Source of the DNA: Durusdinium trenchii
Lineage: Eukaryota > Sar > Dinophyceae > Suessiales > Symbiodiniaceae
Direction: 5' to 3'
Length of the DNA: 64,000 nucleotides
Assembly: GCA_963970005.1 (NCBI GenBank)
Contig: CAXAMN010003536.1
Coordinates: 36,944 to 100,943 of the forward strand
Within the stretch, counting starts at the first letter, position 1, and each line of letters begins with the position of its first letter. Of the stretch, positions 31,501 to 41,771 are shown piece by piece. A program made the position numbers and the translations under genes. The notes under the pieces were generated by a model, which saw nothing but the letters and a program-made list of their open reading frames with translations, was not told the origin of the DNA and did no database searches.

Positions 31501-32754
31501 TCCCAGGAGGATGTGGAGCCGATCCTGATAGTCTCCTTGTTTGATGGCATTGGCGCACTCAGGGTGGCAGTGGACGCTTTGTGAGTACCAGTTGCCGGGT
31601 ACATCTCAGCAGAGATCTCCGAGGACGCTCGGCGTGTTGTTGAGAGCTGGTTTCCAGAAGTCAAGCACATTACTGATGTAGCCTTGATCGATGAGCATGA
31701 GGTCAGCAGTTGGAGCTTGCTCTATCCTAGCGTGTGCGCTGTGGTTCTAGGCGCTGGACCCCCGTGTCAGGGAGTCTCAGGGTTAAACTCAGACCGCAAA
31801 GGCGCGCTGAAAGACGCCAGATCCTGCTTGTTTGCTCACGTGCCCAGGGTTGAGCAGTTGCTCCGCAGGTTCTTCCGGTGGTGCCCGGTCTATCGCATTG
31901 CCGAGAACGTGGCCTCGATGGACGCTCGTGACTGCAGTGTAATGAATGAGGCGTACGAAGGCGCCCCCTGGTTGGTAGACGCTGGGGGAGTCAGTCTGGC
32001 TCGTCGGCCCCGCTTGTACTGGTTCACTTGGGAACCTCTTGTCATCGAGGGCGCGCGTAAGGTGGAGGATGAGAGGCATAGGTTGCCCTTGGCAGGAAGA
32101 CTTCACCTTGAGGTTGCCGTAGATGAGAAGGACTATGAGCCAGGTTGGCAGCTATGTGTTCCACAGCAGGTGTTGCCGACGTTCACGACGTCTCGACCTT
32201 CATCTACACCCGGGCGCAAGCCTGCCGGCATTGAGTTGTGTTCAGCAGTTGAGCTTGAAAGGTGGAGGGAGGACCAACATCGGTTCCCCCCATACCAATA
32301 TAAAACAGTGAATTGCCTCACCAATGGGACGCAGGTGCGCACACCCAACACTCGGGAACGTGAGTGCATCTTAGGCTTTCCACTGGATTATACTGCAAAA
32401 TGCTATCCTAAAAGTCAGCAGCACTTCCCAGCCTGGAATGATTGTCGGTTGACTTTGCTGGGGAACACATGGTCGATTCCGGTGATTTGCTATCTGCTTC
32501 ACTCACTCTTTTGCGTGTTGGGCCTGAACACCCCCTTGACTATGCGTGAGATAGTGCGACGCTTGACACCAGGGGAGGAGGACTCCCTCCCAAGTTTGCT
32601 CCTCAGACCACCGTTGAGACGCACCACACAGCAAGGAGGACCGAACGCAGGACTTGTTAGGCGCTTGCTGGGACAGGTTTCGGTGAAGGGCGAAGACTTG
32701 TTACTGCAAATGGGCAGTGACATCCCTGCTCGATACCATCGGTTGAGGGCTTGA
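31501..32754 (+). CDS. DNA (cytosine-5) methyltransferase domain in the DIRS element
   Basis: The enzyme transfers a methyl group from S-adenosylmethionine to C5 of cytosine in DNA. Motif I 'IVSLFDGIGAL' (31528-31560) binds SAM. Motif II 'VAGYISAEIS' follows. Motif IV 'GAGPPCQGVSG' carries the catalytic Cys at 31765-31767. Motif VI is 'IAENVAS' (Glu at 31903-31905), motif VIII 'RRPRLYW', motif IX region 'TRERECILGFP', and motif X 'LLGNTWSIP' (about 32455-32481). All core motifs are present in one frame, interrupted once by TGA at 31582-31584 between motifs I and II and closed by TGA at 32752-32754. Both TGAs fit CGA (Arg) mutated at CpG. The target-recognition region lies between VIII and IX (about 32.05-32.33 kb). 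CpG methylation has been reported for such element enzymes; the specificity here is inferred. Confidence 0.9.
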
Positions 32755-33117
32755 ATTCCAGGAAAACTATGGCGCTGGAAGGAGGTTGCAGGATGGCAGT
32801 GGACAGGGTCGCCTGAACACATCAACGTACTTGAGCTTCGAGCTGTGAAGACCGCGCTAGCTTGGAGAATTCGTGAACTCAAGGAACAGAGGACCCGGTT
32901 TCTACACCTTGTCGATTCATTGGTTGTACTACATGCGCTCAGTCGAGGAAGGTCCAGCTCTCGAAAGTTGCGGAGGACGCTTGCTAAGATCGCCGCTATG
33001 CTGTTGGCCAGTGGCCTTCAAGGTACCTGGGGGTACATTGACACTCATCAGAACCCGGCCGACAAGCCGTCGCGCCGGCCGTTACATCGGAAATGGGTAA
33101 GAAAACGTCAAAAGTAG
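32755..33117 (+). CDS. Remainder of the DIRS RNase H domain
   Basis: In the same frame as the methyltransferase, after its TGA, comes 'WQWTGSPEHINVLELRAVKT' with the RNase H Glu (32833-32835), then 'HLVDSLVVLHAL' with the second Asp (32914-32916), then 'IDTHQNPADKPSR' with the terminal Asp (33061-33063). It completes the D...E...D...D set begun at 31405. It degrades the RNA strand during reverse transcription. The frame ends at 33117, overlapping the recombinase ORF (start 33093) in another frame, as is usual in DIRS elements. Confidence 0.75.
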   Translation: MPGKLWRWKEVAGWQWTGSPEHINVLELRAVKTALAWRIRELKEQRTRFLHLVDSLVVLHALSRGRSSSRKLRRTLAKIAAMLLASGLQGTWGYIDTHQNPADKPSRRPLHRKWVRKRQK

Positions 33118-34118
33118 TCGAAGGCCGAAGCCAGCAGCAGCGAAAGGCGGTTAGAAAAACACTTGGCAAGTTGAAAGACCTTACAGTACAACCTCGAACA
33201 CGTCAGCGGTATGAAGCCAGCCTGCAACAATTCTTCTCCTGGTTGGAACGGGAGGGCCTAGTTCTCCCAAAGCGTGTTGTGCAGATGGACAACTTGGTCT
33301 CCGACTATCTGGAGTATTTGTGGGCCGAAGGCCACGGAAAATCAGAGGCAAATAACGCCCTCGCGGCCCTTCAGGACTTTGACCCCAACCTTCGGCGAAA
33401 GCTGCCAGGCAGCTGGCGCTTGTTGAAAGCTTGGTCCACAGCAGAGATACCAAACCGCGCTCCGCCAATGACTCTGACTGTCCTCGATGCACTCTGCGGC
33501 TGGAGTATAATGCAAGGGAAGCCTGAGTTTGGTCTCAGTCTGAGGTTGGCCTTTTTTGGCCTGTTGCGCACAGGCGAACTTTTAAGCCTCACCTCTAAAG
33601 ATGTGTACATCACAAGTCCTAAAGGTCCAGCAGTCATTTCCCTAGGACTTACAAAGTCTGGGGCCCGCCAGGGGGCCAGTGAAAGCGTCACCATCCATGA
33701 TACATCTGTACTCCCCTCCTTGTATAGCTGGAAACGTCGAAGTACTCCGAACTCCTTTTTGACTTTAAAGGCACATGCTTGGAGGAAACTTTTCAACCAG
33801 GCGTTGGAGCGCCTTCAGCTCACAGAATTGGGGTTGAGGCCGTACTCGCTTCGGCAAGGCGGCGCGACGTTTTTCTTCCAACACCACGGGAGTTTCGATA
33901 CATTGCTGCTTCAAGGCCGGTGGGCCGCAGCGAAAACCGCACGTATATACCTGAACGAGGGTCTTGCACAGTTGTCAGAGCTCAAAGTCCCTAATTCGCG
34001 GTTGCGGGCATACTGTTCCCTTTACTCTCAAAACCCGATACTTGAGCCTGGGCCCCAAAGGGGACCCAGGTCAGGGGGACGTGGAAGAGCCAATAAAACC
34101 GCTGTGTTTCTTGCATGA
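33093..34118 (+). CDS. DIRS tyrosine recombinase
   Basis: An uninterrupted 341-aa frame from ATG 33096 or an upstream start. The N-terminal SAM-like core-binding region is 'RTRQRYEASLQQFFSWLERE'. The catalytic domain has Arg159 in 'LLRTGELLSL', Arg254 in 'YSLRQGGATFFF' (the His of the usual HxxR is replaced by Tyr, as S-L-R-x-G-G-A is typical of DIRS enzymes), a GRW box and the nucleophile Tyr286 in 'RIYLNEGL'. It joins circular DNA copies to the genome by strand exchange without target duplication. The frame is complete, unlike the RT, so this may be the last intact product of the element. Confidence 0.85.
   Translation: MGKKTSKVVEGRSQQQRKAVRKTLGKLKDLTVQPRTRQRYEASLQQFFSWLEREGLVLPKRVVQMDNLVSDYLEYLWAEGHGKSEANNALAALQDFDPNLRRKLPGSWRLLKAWSTAEIPNRAPPMTLTVLDALCGWSIMQGKPEFGLSLRLAFFGLLRTGELLSLTSKDVYITSPKGPAVISLGLTKSGARQGASESVTIHDTSVLPSLYSWKRRSTPNSFLTLKAHAWRKLFNQALERLQLTELGLRPYSLRQGGATFFFQHHGSFDTLLLQGRWAAAKTARIYLNEGLAQLSELKVPNSRLRAYCSLYSQNPILEPGPQRGPRSGGRGRANKTAVFLA
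34047..34070 (+). repeat. GC-rich hairpin near the end of the recombinase frame
   Basis: CCTGGGCCCC and GGGGACCCAGG are inverted over AAA with one bulged A. The hairpin lies 50 nt before the stop of the recombinase and 50-100 nt before the putative 3' terminal hairpin; it may help 3'-end formation. Confidence 0.6.
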
Positions 34119-34153
34119 TGGGGGTTGTGGGTGAGAACCCCCGTAAAAGACTC

Positions 34154-34163
34154 NNNNNNNNNN
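34154..34163. other. Assembly gap (10 N)
   Basis: Ten Ns lie about 20 nt beyond the right terminal hairpin of the DIRS element. The exact right boundary may be hidden here. Confidence 0.95.
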
Positions 34164-34269
34164 TGGACAAACTTGCTGCAACGCGTGAAAAAAGATCGGT
34201 GGCTGTGCTTATATATATACTATCATTTGAATGTTAAAACATATATGCCCCAGAAAAGTGGTCGACGGC

Positions 34270-34720
34270 TGGCGGCAGTGTGCGGGTCACACGGACATGT
34301 GTGCGGACGTGTGCTACCCAGCGACGGACACACGGTGACACAGGGACGGGAGAGCGTACGGATGCACAGGCGGGCAGATGTATGGACACGCCAATGGACG
34401 GACGGACGGATGGATGGATCTTTGTGCACATCCATATGTAAGTTTGCATCCAAAAGACACAGTTTCTTTCGTTCAAAAAAACGACCAGCAAGTGTTCTTC
34501 AGATTCCCTATTTCAAAAGAAGGATATTGTTTGAGCAAAGCAGATTATTGAACATCCAAGAATTGTTCACACGTCCGACTACATGTCACTGCCCGCCTAT
34601 CCGTTCACCCGTCCGCTTACGTGTACATCCGTACGTTCGCCAGTGCGCTCGCATGTACATCCCCAGGTTCACTGGTACGTTCACGCCTGTCTATACGTTC
34701 AGACCAAGTTGAACATGTTT
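34270..34720. repeat. Imperfect long inverted repeat with GGAC/GGAT tetramers
   Basis: The left part (about 34280-34430) is rich in GGACACAC, CGTACGGATGCACA and (GGAC)n(GGAT)n. The right part (about 34565-34710) is rich in the complementary TGTACATCCGTACG, CGTCCG and GTTCACGC. The arms pair imperfectly around an AT-richer loop. Confidence 0.55.
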
Positions 34721-34969
34721 GCTTACAAGGTGTTGATAATAATCTACATATATATAATATTATGTATATAGTATACTTAGTATACAGTACAATGCTGTTG
34801 CAGCACTTTGAGGAGGCTAACACTGAAGTTATTTCAAATGACCAAAACATCTCCCAGGAAAGTCCTGCAAAGCGAGGTTTGTTTTGCAGCTTGGCGGATG
34901 AGTGAACCCTGATTGTCAGTCTTCTTTGTGAAAGCATGTGGCAGTGGCACTCACGGCATCTCAATGACG

Positions 34970-37900
34970 CATTGATGGACTTTTGCTTGCTAGAATGTGA
35001 GCTTCCAAAGGTCATGGCAACATGCGAGAGAGTTGCCAGGGTTGGTGTAGTTGATGGCATCAACGAGTGAGTTAATTTCAACCAGTTGGGCAGGTCTGAA
35101 GAGAAGCTTTCTCAACCTCACAAATTCTTTGATGGTATTGTTGCCTTCGGAGACCCGCTGGATTCTTTCACGGTTTTACTGTATATTCTTCGCAGAATGA
35201 ATGAACCCGGAGTTGTGTTTTCGTTTCAATTCAGGAGAGCAGTGACAGTCCTCAACGAACTTCTCAGCATGTGCTGAGCGCTTCGCAACTGCAATCACTG
35301 GCTCATGGCCTTTTTCCTCCAGACGAAGGCAGGAAGGTTGCAACTGTTTCGAGCTTGAACTTGAATTCGGAAGTGATGTATGAGTATTGGCTATGTTGCC
35401 TTGATGCGGGTTCAGAAACTACCCCAGATTGGTTAATTGGGTGTTGTTCTTGGTCGCAGCAGCAACGAAATTGCATAAATTTAGTTGGCCAAGGTCTTTG
35501 CTTGTTTGGTATGTTGAGGAAGTTGAGGGCGGCCAAAGTTTCTTACATTATATACAGAGCGGAATGTTCCGGATTAACTGCAGCTTCTGAAAGCAGGCGT
35601 ATTTGACACCACGGGGCTAGCCACAGCTTGTCAAGTTTGCTTCGTTCCTGCGGTTTTGCTTGATCTATCGACCAGTTTCAGGTGATGAGGACACGGATTT
35701 GAGTGTCCACGAGTTTTTTGAGCGTTTCACCGCAACTTGTTCAGCAAAGCTTTGGGGGGTTCACGGAGAATGTTCGCCTTTGCATCAAAGGTTGGAAACC
35801 TGCAAGATGGCCAGGTCACTTGGGAATGGAGATGTTATCATGTCGATCATTGCTTTACCACCTCTAGATCGCAGCTTGTCGCCTCCCAGAACCCATGCGA
35901 GGTTGCTGTGGTTGGATTCTGGAATATTGTGAAACAGTGGCGCTTGTGCATGCCATTTAGTGTGGCGGTTCTTCGCAACAAGAAGAAGCCCCCGTTTCAT
36001 AATCACAGTGAACGTTTGAAGTTTGAACGCTGATGCATCGTTGGCAACAACTGCCATGAAGAAGCGGATTACACCTGAACTTGTAGAAAATGATGACTAT
36101 GAAATACTATGAAGTACCAAATAAAAACCTTGAGGCACTGCGGCAGAAGATCTTGAAGAGGGGTGTTGTATGCAATCTTCCTACAATAGGACAACTATGT
36201 GACTGCACCGCATTCGGATGTGCGTTATTATACTGGGAGACCTACCGATATTCAGTCTATTCTTACTCTTTCCGTTCCTGTTCGGGGGCCTCCCTATTCA
36301 ATACACTCATCCTTCAAAATCAGACTTCAGTGGGGACAGGGCTCTTCATTCCCACTGGACATTGAGGTGTGATAAGTTCACTTGTGACGTTCATGTTTCA
36401 GGTGATCTATCGCCAGGCAAAAGCCATGACAGGCCTGGAGCTCGGAACTTTCTGGGGTGACATCATTGAAAGTCTCTCTCTCTCTCTCTTTCTGTCAGTG
36501 GTTCAGCCTTGGCAGATAGGAGTCTTGCTTTTTTGCATTTTTGGCGTTATGTTCACAGTGAAAATCTCTTGTGTCGGCCCTTCTGACGTTGCTTTGGCCG
36601 CTACACCAAAACATAAATCGCCACTATTTCAACACTGCTAGTCTTGTTTGTTCAAGGTGATGACACCTTGTCAGATTGGAGAACGACCTTGCGAAGCCTG
36701 GGGCACTTGCTTCTCAAGCAAGATAGAAAGACCTCGATGACGATCAATTCATTTGAGCGGGCAGTCTCCCGAGCACCAATGCTGCAAGACTTCTCATGGC
36801 TTCAATATGACCTCTCAGCAGAACTCAACTCCGGTCATTTCCCTTCTTGTCCAGTTTAACTGCATTCTTTACATGCAGGTTGTGCAAGCAGTGCACACAC
36901 TCAAATGGGCATGTCTCATGAGATCAGTTTATATAATTTCTTTCAAAATCTGTCAACTGTTTGGTACAGCCGGTGCAGCGAGCGTTCTTCAAAGAAGCCT
37001 TACTTTGCAGCCTTTGCCTTTTTCATCATTGCAACGTTTTGCTTCACACTCAGCTTCGACATTACTCATTGAAAGCAATCGATGTCTTTGAAGAATGTCG
37101 GGCCACAATGCACGCATAGAAAGCGTGTTGTTTTGCTCATGTTTGGGCAAACCATGCAGTGCACTTCAAGTTTCTCGGGCTATGACTTGTGCAGGTAAGA
37201 ACGGGTGCTAGCACACACTCGCGGAAGACCCTCCTGCAGGTTCAGCGCTTGTCCCATGGCTTAGTTTTGTAAAGCCTGGGTTGCATACATGTGTTGTGAG
37301 CGAACAGCGAGATCAGCATGTTTTGGTGTTATTCAATTTGCCGGATCGGTGCCATGACTATTGATCGAATTGCAAGCAGGTTAGTTGGGCATAATGCATT
37401 AAATCGCAAGTTTTCAGGATCAGCACGTCGCAGCATCATGGAGTTAAGGGCACACCAGTTTGAGTCTGGCGATGAGTCTGGAAATGGCCTGCTCTCGCGG
37501 CAAGAGCTGGTCGACTGCCTCAAAGGACGCGAATATTATAATATATATATATAATTCGTGATGTGCGGCATCGGCTGCCAGGTGAAACTCAGACCACTCT
37601 ATGTTGTATGGTATGGCTGGGTAGCTGGGCAGCTAGAAGGTCAATACAGAACTGCTGATTTGTGCAATTTTTTCCGTCTCTTGTTTCACTATCAGTAGGG
37701 AAGCACGAGCAGAATGTTCCAACTTGAGATGGAAGGACTTGAGGGCATCGAAGAAGTGATGCACAAGGGACATCCTGTGAGCCGTGCTGCCATGTTTGGA
37801 TATGCTAACAGGTGTTTGATGGTTTGTGCTCCAGCATTCAGGGTATTCAACATGATTGATGAGGTCAATAAATTTTCGCTGATTAACTCATTTCACAACA

Positions 37901-39144
37901 TGATGCGAACAAATCAGTTTGATGGGAGCCAGTGAGCCTTGAACATGTGGCTTGGAAGAGGCCACAAAAGGCCCCCCTCCTTTACGATGGTCCAAGGGTG
38001 TCATCTTTGGACATTGCAGGTGAGGAGGACTTGCACGAGCTTGCCCTGAAGCTGGACCAGCTCAGCGGCCGAGAAACTGGCCAGGTGGACTATCTTAGTT
38101 TTTGCCATTGAGAGGACCTCAGTAGAGGAACTCTCATGTGTTCTTTTAATACTCGTATTTGAGCCATATATTCCATGAGGATGCTGGATTGGATTGCGTC
38201 AAAGGACACATCCACCACACGCAAACCTCCTGGCACAACCAGAGAAGGTTTGTGATTGTGTGTGTGATGTTTGGCTGTTTTTGTCTATGTTCTGTAATTT
38301 GTTGTGTCGCTTTTTGGCCCTTTTTGGCTGTGTGTTTGCTTCTAATTACTTTCCCTTTTTACTATGTGTTTTGTTGTGCTTGTTTTGTTTCCAAATGCGC
38401 TTACTTGCGGTTTCTGCTACCATATTACTTTGCATGATTTTAGAGAGATGCAGAAGATATCACCAACAAGTGCAATGAAACTTGCTCTCGTTTTCCTTCC
38501 TGCTTCTCAAGTAAGACTTGATTTTCTTGGCTAAGGCAGAACTGGTGAACCGTAAAACATTAGCAATTCAATGCATTTGGATTTCGAGAGTGATCCACAC
38601 GGCATGAAAGGTGAACCTCTTCAGTTTCTTGGAGGCTGGAGCTTCCTGCTTTTTCTCACTTGGGTTTTGCAGTATCATATATCAATAGGTGGCGCTAGCT
38701 CCGAGAACCTTTGATGTGATCAGTTTCTTGACTCTTTCCTCACAGCTACCTGCCGTTTAGAAATCCGACTTGTATATTTAGCCCCATGGCAAGTTTTATT
38801 GTTTGCACCGTCCAGGCCTTCGTCGTGGAGCGACCACCTGGGCAGGAGCTTTTAAGTGTGTGTACAGTAGTCCTGGGAAATGTTATCCTCGACTTTGTGG
38901 CTGCTTTGCCTTCAATTTGTCATAAATATGTCAGCATCCGACAAAACTTCCGTATATACGTGTACTTTAGTCATGAGCCGCCTTAAGTATTTCTGAATTG
39001 GTCAAAACCTTGCAAAACCGATCGGGGCCAACCCTATGCCGATACCCTTTCTTGATTGAAAGTAGCTTATTGCCTGCATTCCAAAACGCTGGAAACCGAT
39101 AAGGACCAACCTAAAGTACTTTTCCCGTCCGCCGCTCACATTTT

Positions 39145-39180
<36 letters not shown>

Positions 39181-41380
39181 CATAGTATATCGGATTATAG
39201 GTGATGCTTTCCACGTGGTACTCTGCAGGAGTTTGATGCTGCAGAGGAATTCATGTGTGAGCATATCCTCAGCTTCCTGTGCGCCCACAGGGCCAGGGGA
39301 CATTTGCAACCTTGGCGCGACTCTTTTTGCTATTTTCTGATTTGCTTGACGGACGACTGCTGCGTGTGACTTTTCAGGCTGAATGTGCACTCTTTAGTTG
39401 AGATCAGACCCTAGCTCACATTGTTCAATTGATGAATGCAGTCCAACGTCCCCTGCTAATTGTTTGCTCAATCATACTACAGTCATTGCTTTGCCGACCT
39501 GTCTCAATCTTTTCACCGATCCAGTTGCGAGGTACCGCAACAGGCATGCTGTTTGTTGTGGCTGCCACGAGGCGCTTTGTGGGAGCTGTGGGTCGCTGGC
39601 ATGAATTTGTGTTGCCATTGACTGGCCGCTGGCCAGCGGGTTTGGGTGGCATTTTGCACCTATATAAGTCTTGGCCCGGAGGAAGGCTGCCATGTTTGCA
39701 TTTGGTTTTGCCCAGGGGTGGCCTACTTTTGAGTGATCTAAGCCCCACATACACTACTATTATTCACCCGACAGTTTCAGAAAGTGAAAGCTGAACTCAG
39801 CAGAGAGCAACATAGACTGAGGGGAAAACAGCAGAAATGCCGACACAGAGACCTTTTTGAACATGGGCTCGTAGATGAGTGCGCTGATTCAAGATGCTCA
39901 GAGCTGCTAGCACTGATTCAGACTGTAACCGCTTGCTGGATAAGAGCCGCAACACTTTATTATATGTTAATATTTATTTGTTACTAGCCATAATGATATG
40001 TGTGTGTGCATGTATGTTCCTTTATTATATATATAATGTAAAAAAGATGCCAACAGGCAGGCACGAGCAGCCTGGCAGCCTGCACAAACGTTCTATGTAG
40101 ATCTATGTAGTGGGCAACACATGTGGGAGCTGATACGGTAGTCCAAGTTTGGAACGAGAGGCGGATCCTGAGCTGACTGGGCGCATCAGATGCTCTGCCT
40201 TTGCCGAGGCAGGGTGCGAGCGGTACTGATCCGGCCTTTAGTCTAGTGTGATGATGCTGTGATATTTTGTTTTCAGAGCCTCACAGCCATTTCATTGCAT
40301 GCCATTTCAGCTTTGTGCTCATGGGCCCACATCCCCCTCAAGCCTTGGGACAGGTGCTCAGAGGCATTGACATTTCTTTGACCAAGAGTCGACGCACCTT
40401 TAGTGATGTTCAGATCGACGGTCTTGCGGACTCTTGGCACGGCATGGACCGCAAGCATGGAAGGTGATCCAAGTGGCTTTCAGAAACCCTAGCTGCACGT
40501 GATTTTTCAAGTGATATGACAAGGCCGCAAGTCAATCAATGCAGTCAGGCGGCCGTGCACCTGCAGAGCCAGGCCAAGTAGGCGACTACCAACTACGCCT
40601 ACCTTTTGCAGCTGAGGAAGCACTGGGTGAAGAGGATGGCACCTTTTCTTACTTCGAGCTCGTAGCTGAGTGGTTTGCTGAAATCAGTGTTGTTGGAAGC
40701 TGAGAGGCAGAAGCATCCTGTTCCTGAGGTTGCTGCAAGCTTTAATTGTTCGCGATTGTGAGAAGACATCAGGATCAATAGGATCCATCTAAGCAAGTTG
40801 CTGGGAAATCACCTGGCTTGGGCTTGGGGTGCTTTGCAAAGCAGCTGCAGCAAGCCCAAAGCACAGAGATGAGAGTTTGTTCATCCTTCTTTTTTATAGT
40901 TGCAATTTGAAATGAGTTGCTTAGTTGCACTTCGTCATGTGTGTTTGCTTTACACCCTCAAATTCCTGATTCAACTTCTACATTCCTTCGACATTCACAG
41001 TAACACTTTACTCACACTGCTGCCTTGGTTGTCGGTCGGTGGTCCAAAGGTAGCAAATCCACCAAAGATGGCCACAGAGTCTCACTCAGCTTTTTGGCCA
41101 CAGAGGTATTCAACATCTTAATTGGCCCGTGTACAGGCAGGAGCGAGGACTTCAGGAGAAGGGGGCATCACCAGAAGTTTCAATTGGGCTATGCAGGAGT
41201 TTCATTCCTATCGGAAAAGGCGCATGGTGAGGCTAACCTTGCGAGCCTGGCTCTTTTCACTGCCGGCGAAATGCCAGAAGTGCGTCAGTGGCCACAGGTT
41301 GCCATGAGTCTCTCCTGTAGAACCTTTGAATTCAGAAGAGTATGCAGTAGTGCATCGCAAGTCTCTTTACATTGATACTC
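34970..41380 (+). CDS. EF-hand exons (second group)
   Basis: Exons follow acceptor-like sequences. About 34983-35067: ECELPKVMATCERVARVGV. About 35682-35800: 'GDEDTDLSVHEFFERFTAT', an EF-hand-like loop. About 36656-36770: 'DWRTTLRSLGHLLLKQDRK'. About 37418-37535: 'RAHQFESGDESGNGLLSRQE', with a canonical 12-residue EF loop (D, S, N, G, L, S, E at positions 1, 3, 5, 6, 8, 9, 12) at 37471-37506. About 38021-38111: 'ALKLDQLSGRETGQVDYLSF'. About 40300-40467: 'GQVLRGIDISLTKSRRTF'. About 40611-40702: 'GEEDGTFSYFELVAEWFAEI', then a stop. The exons are short, regularly spaced and on one strand. Calcium sensing is the expected role. Exon joins, gene number and relation to the phosphatase exons are not proven. 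Confidence 0.55.
36470..36495. repeat. (CT)n microsatellite
   Basis: An uninterrupted CT run of about 20 bp inside the EF-hand region. Confidence 0.9.
39146..39190. repeat. (CA)n(TA)n microsatellite
   Basis: CA run followed directly by TA run, intronic. Confidence 0.95.
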
Positions 41381-41771
41381 AAGAACACCCTGCGCGATGA
41401 TCAATCGCCTGTGTTTGCTAGGCCGCCAAAGAAGTGGCGATTGAAGCAATTTGTTCGGCAGGCTCCGAGAAAAGACTTAGAGCAGTCTGAAGTAAGCATG
41501 GTATTGGGCAGCAGCTGTCCACTTGGCAGACCTATGCAACTAGACTAGTAACTAGACTTGGCAGAGCAGGGCATTATGATTGTTTCCTGATTGCCATTTC
41601 ATCCGGGATGGGCAGCACGTGTGCATAGAAATTCACTTGGTTGAACTTATCCATTCATTCAGTGCCTCAGATGTCAATCCACATGTTATTCCTGTAGATC
41701 AACTGCTTTTGGCAGTAATTTCACGGGCCAGAGGATGAGGCAACACTTCAACTTTCTTCGACTCGCTCCCC

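Larger units (their letters stand above)
26793..34145 (+). mobile_element. DIRS-type retrotransposon with cytosine methyltransferase
   Basis: The order on the plus strand is Gag-like ORFs, RT, first part of RNase H, DNA cytosine-5 methyltransferase, rest of RNase H, tyrosine recombinase. DIRS elements use a tyrosine recombinase instead of a DDE integrase and commonly carry a methyltransferase between RNase H and recombinase. Here that enzyme is of the C5-cytosine type reported for Symbiodinium retrotransposons. A similar short hairpin stands near each end: GGGAGGGGGG..GAGAACCCCCTCCC at 26827 and GGGGGTTGTGGGTGAGAACCCCC at 34120, sharing TGAGAACCCCC. These may be part of split terminal repeats. 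Frameshifts and two TGAs make this copy non-autonomous. It sits between EF-hand exons, so probably in an intron. Confidence 0.85.

Noticed and set aside
40150-40240. Structured RNA gene around CTGCCTTTGCCGAGGCAG
   Set aside because: Only one 6-bp hairpin and no family motif; no support for a tRNA, snRNA or snoRNA.
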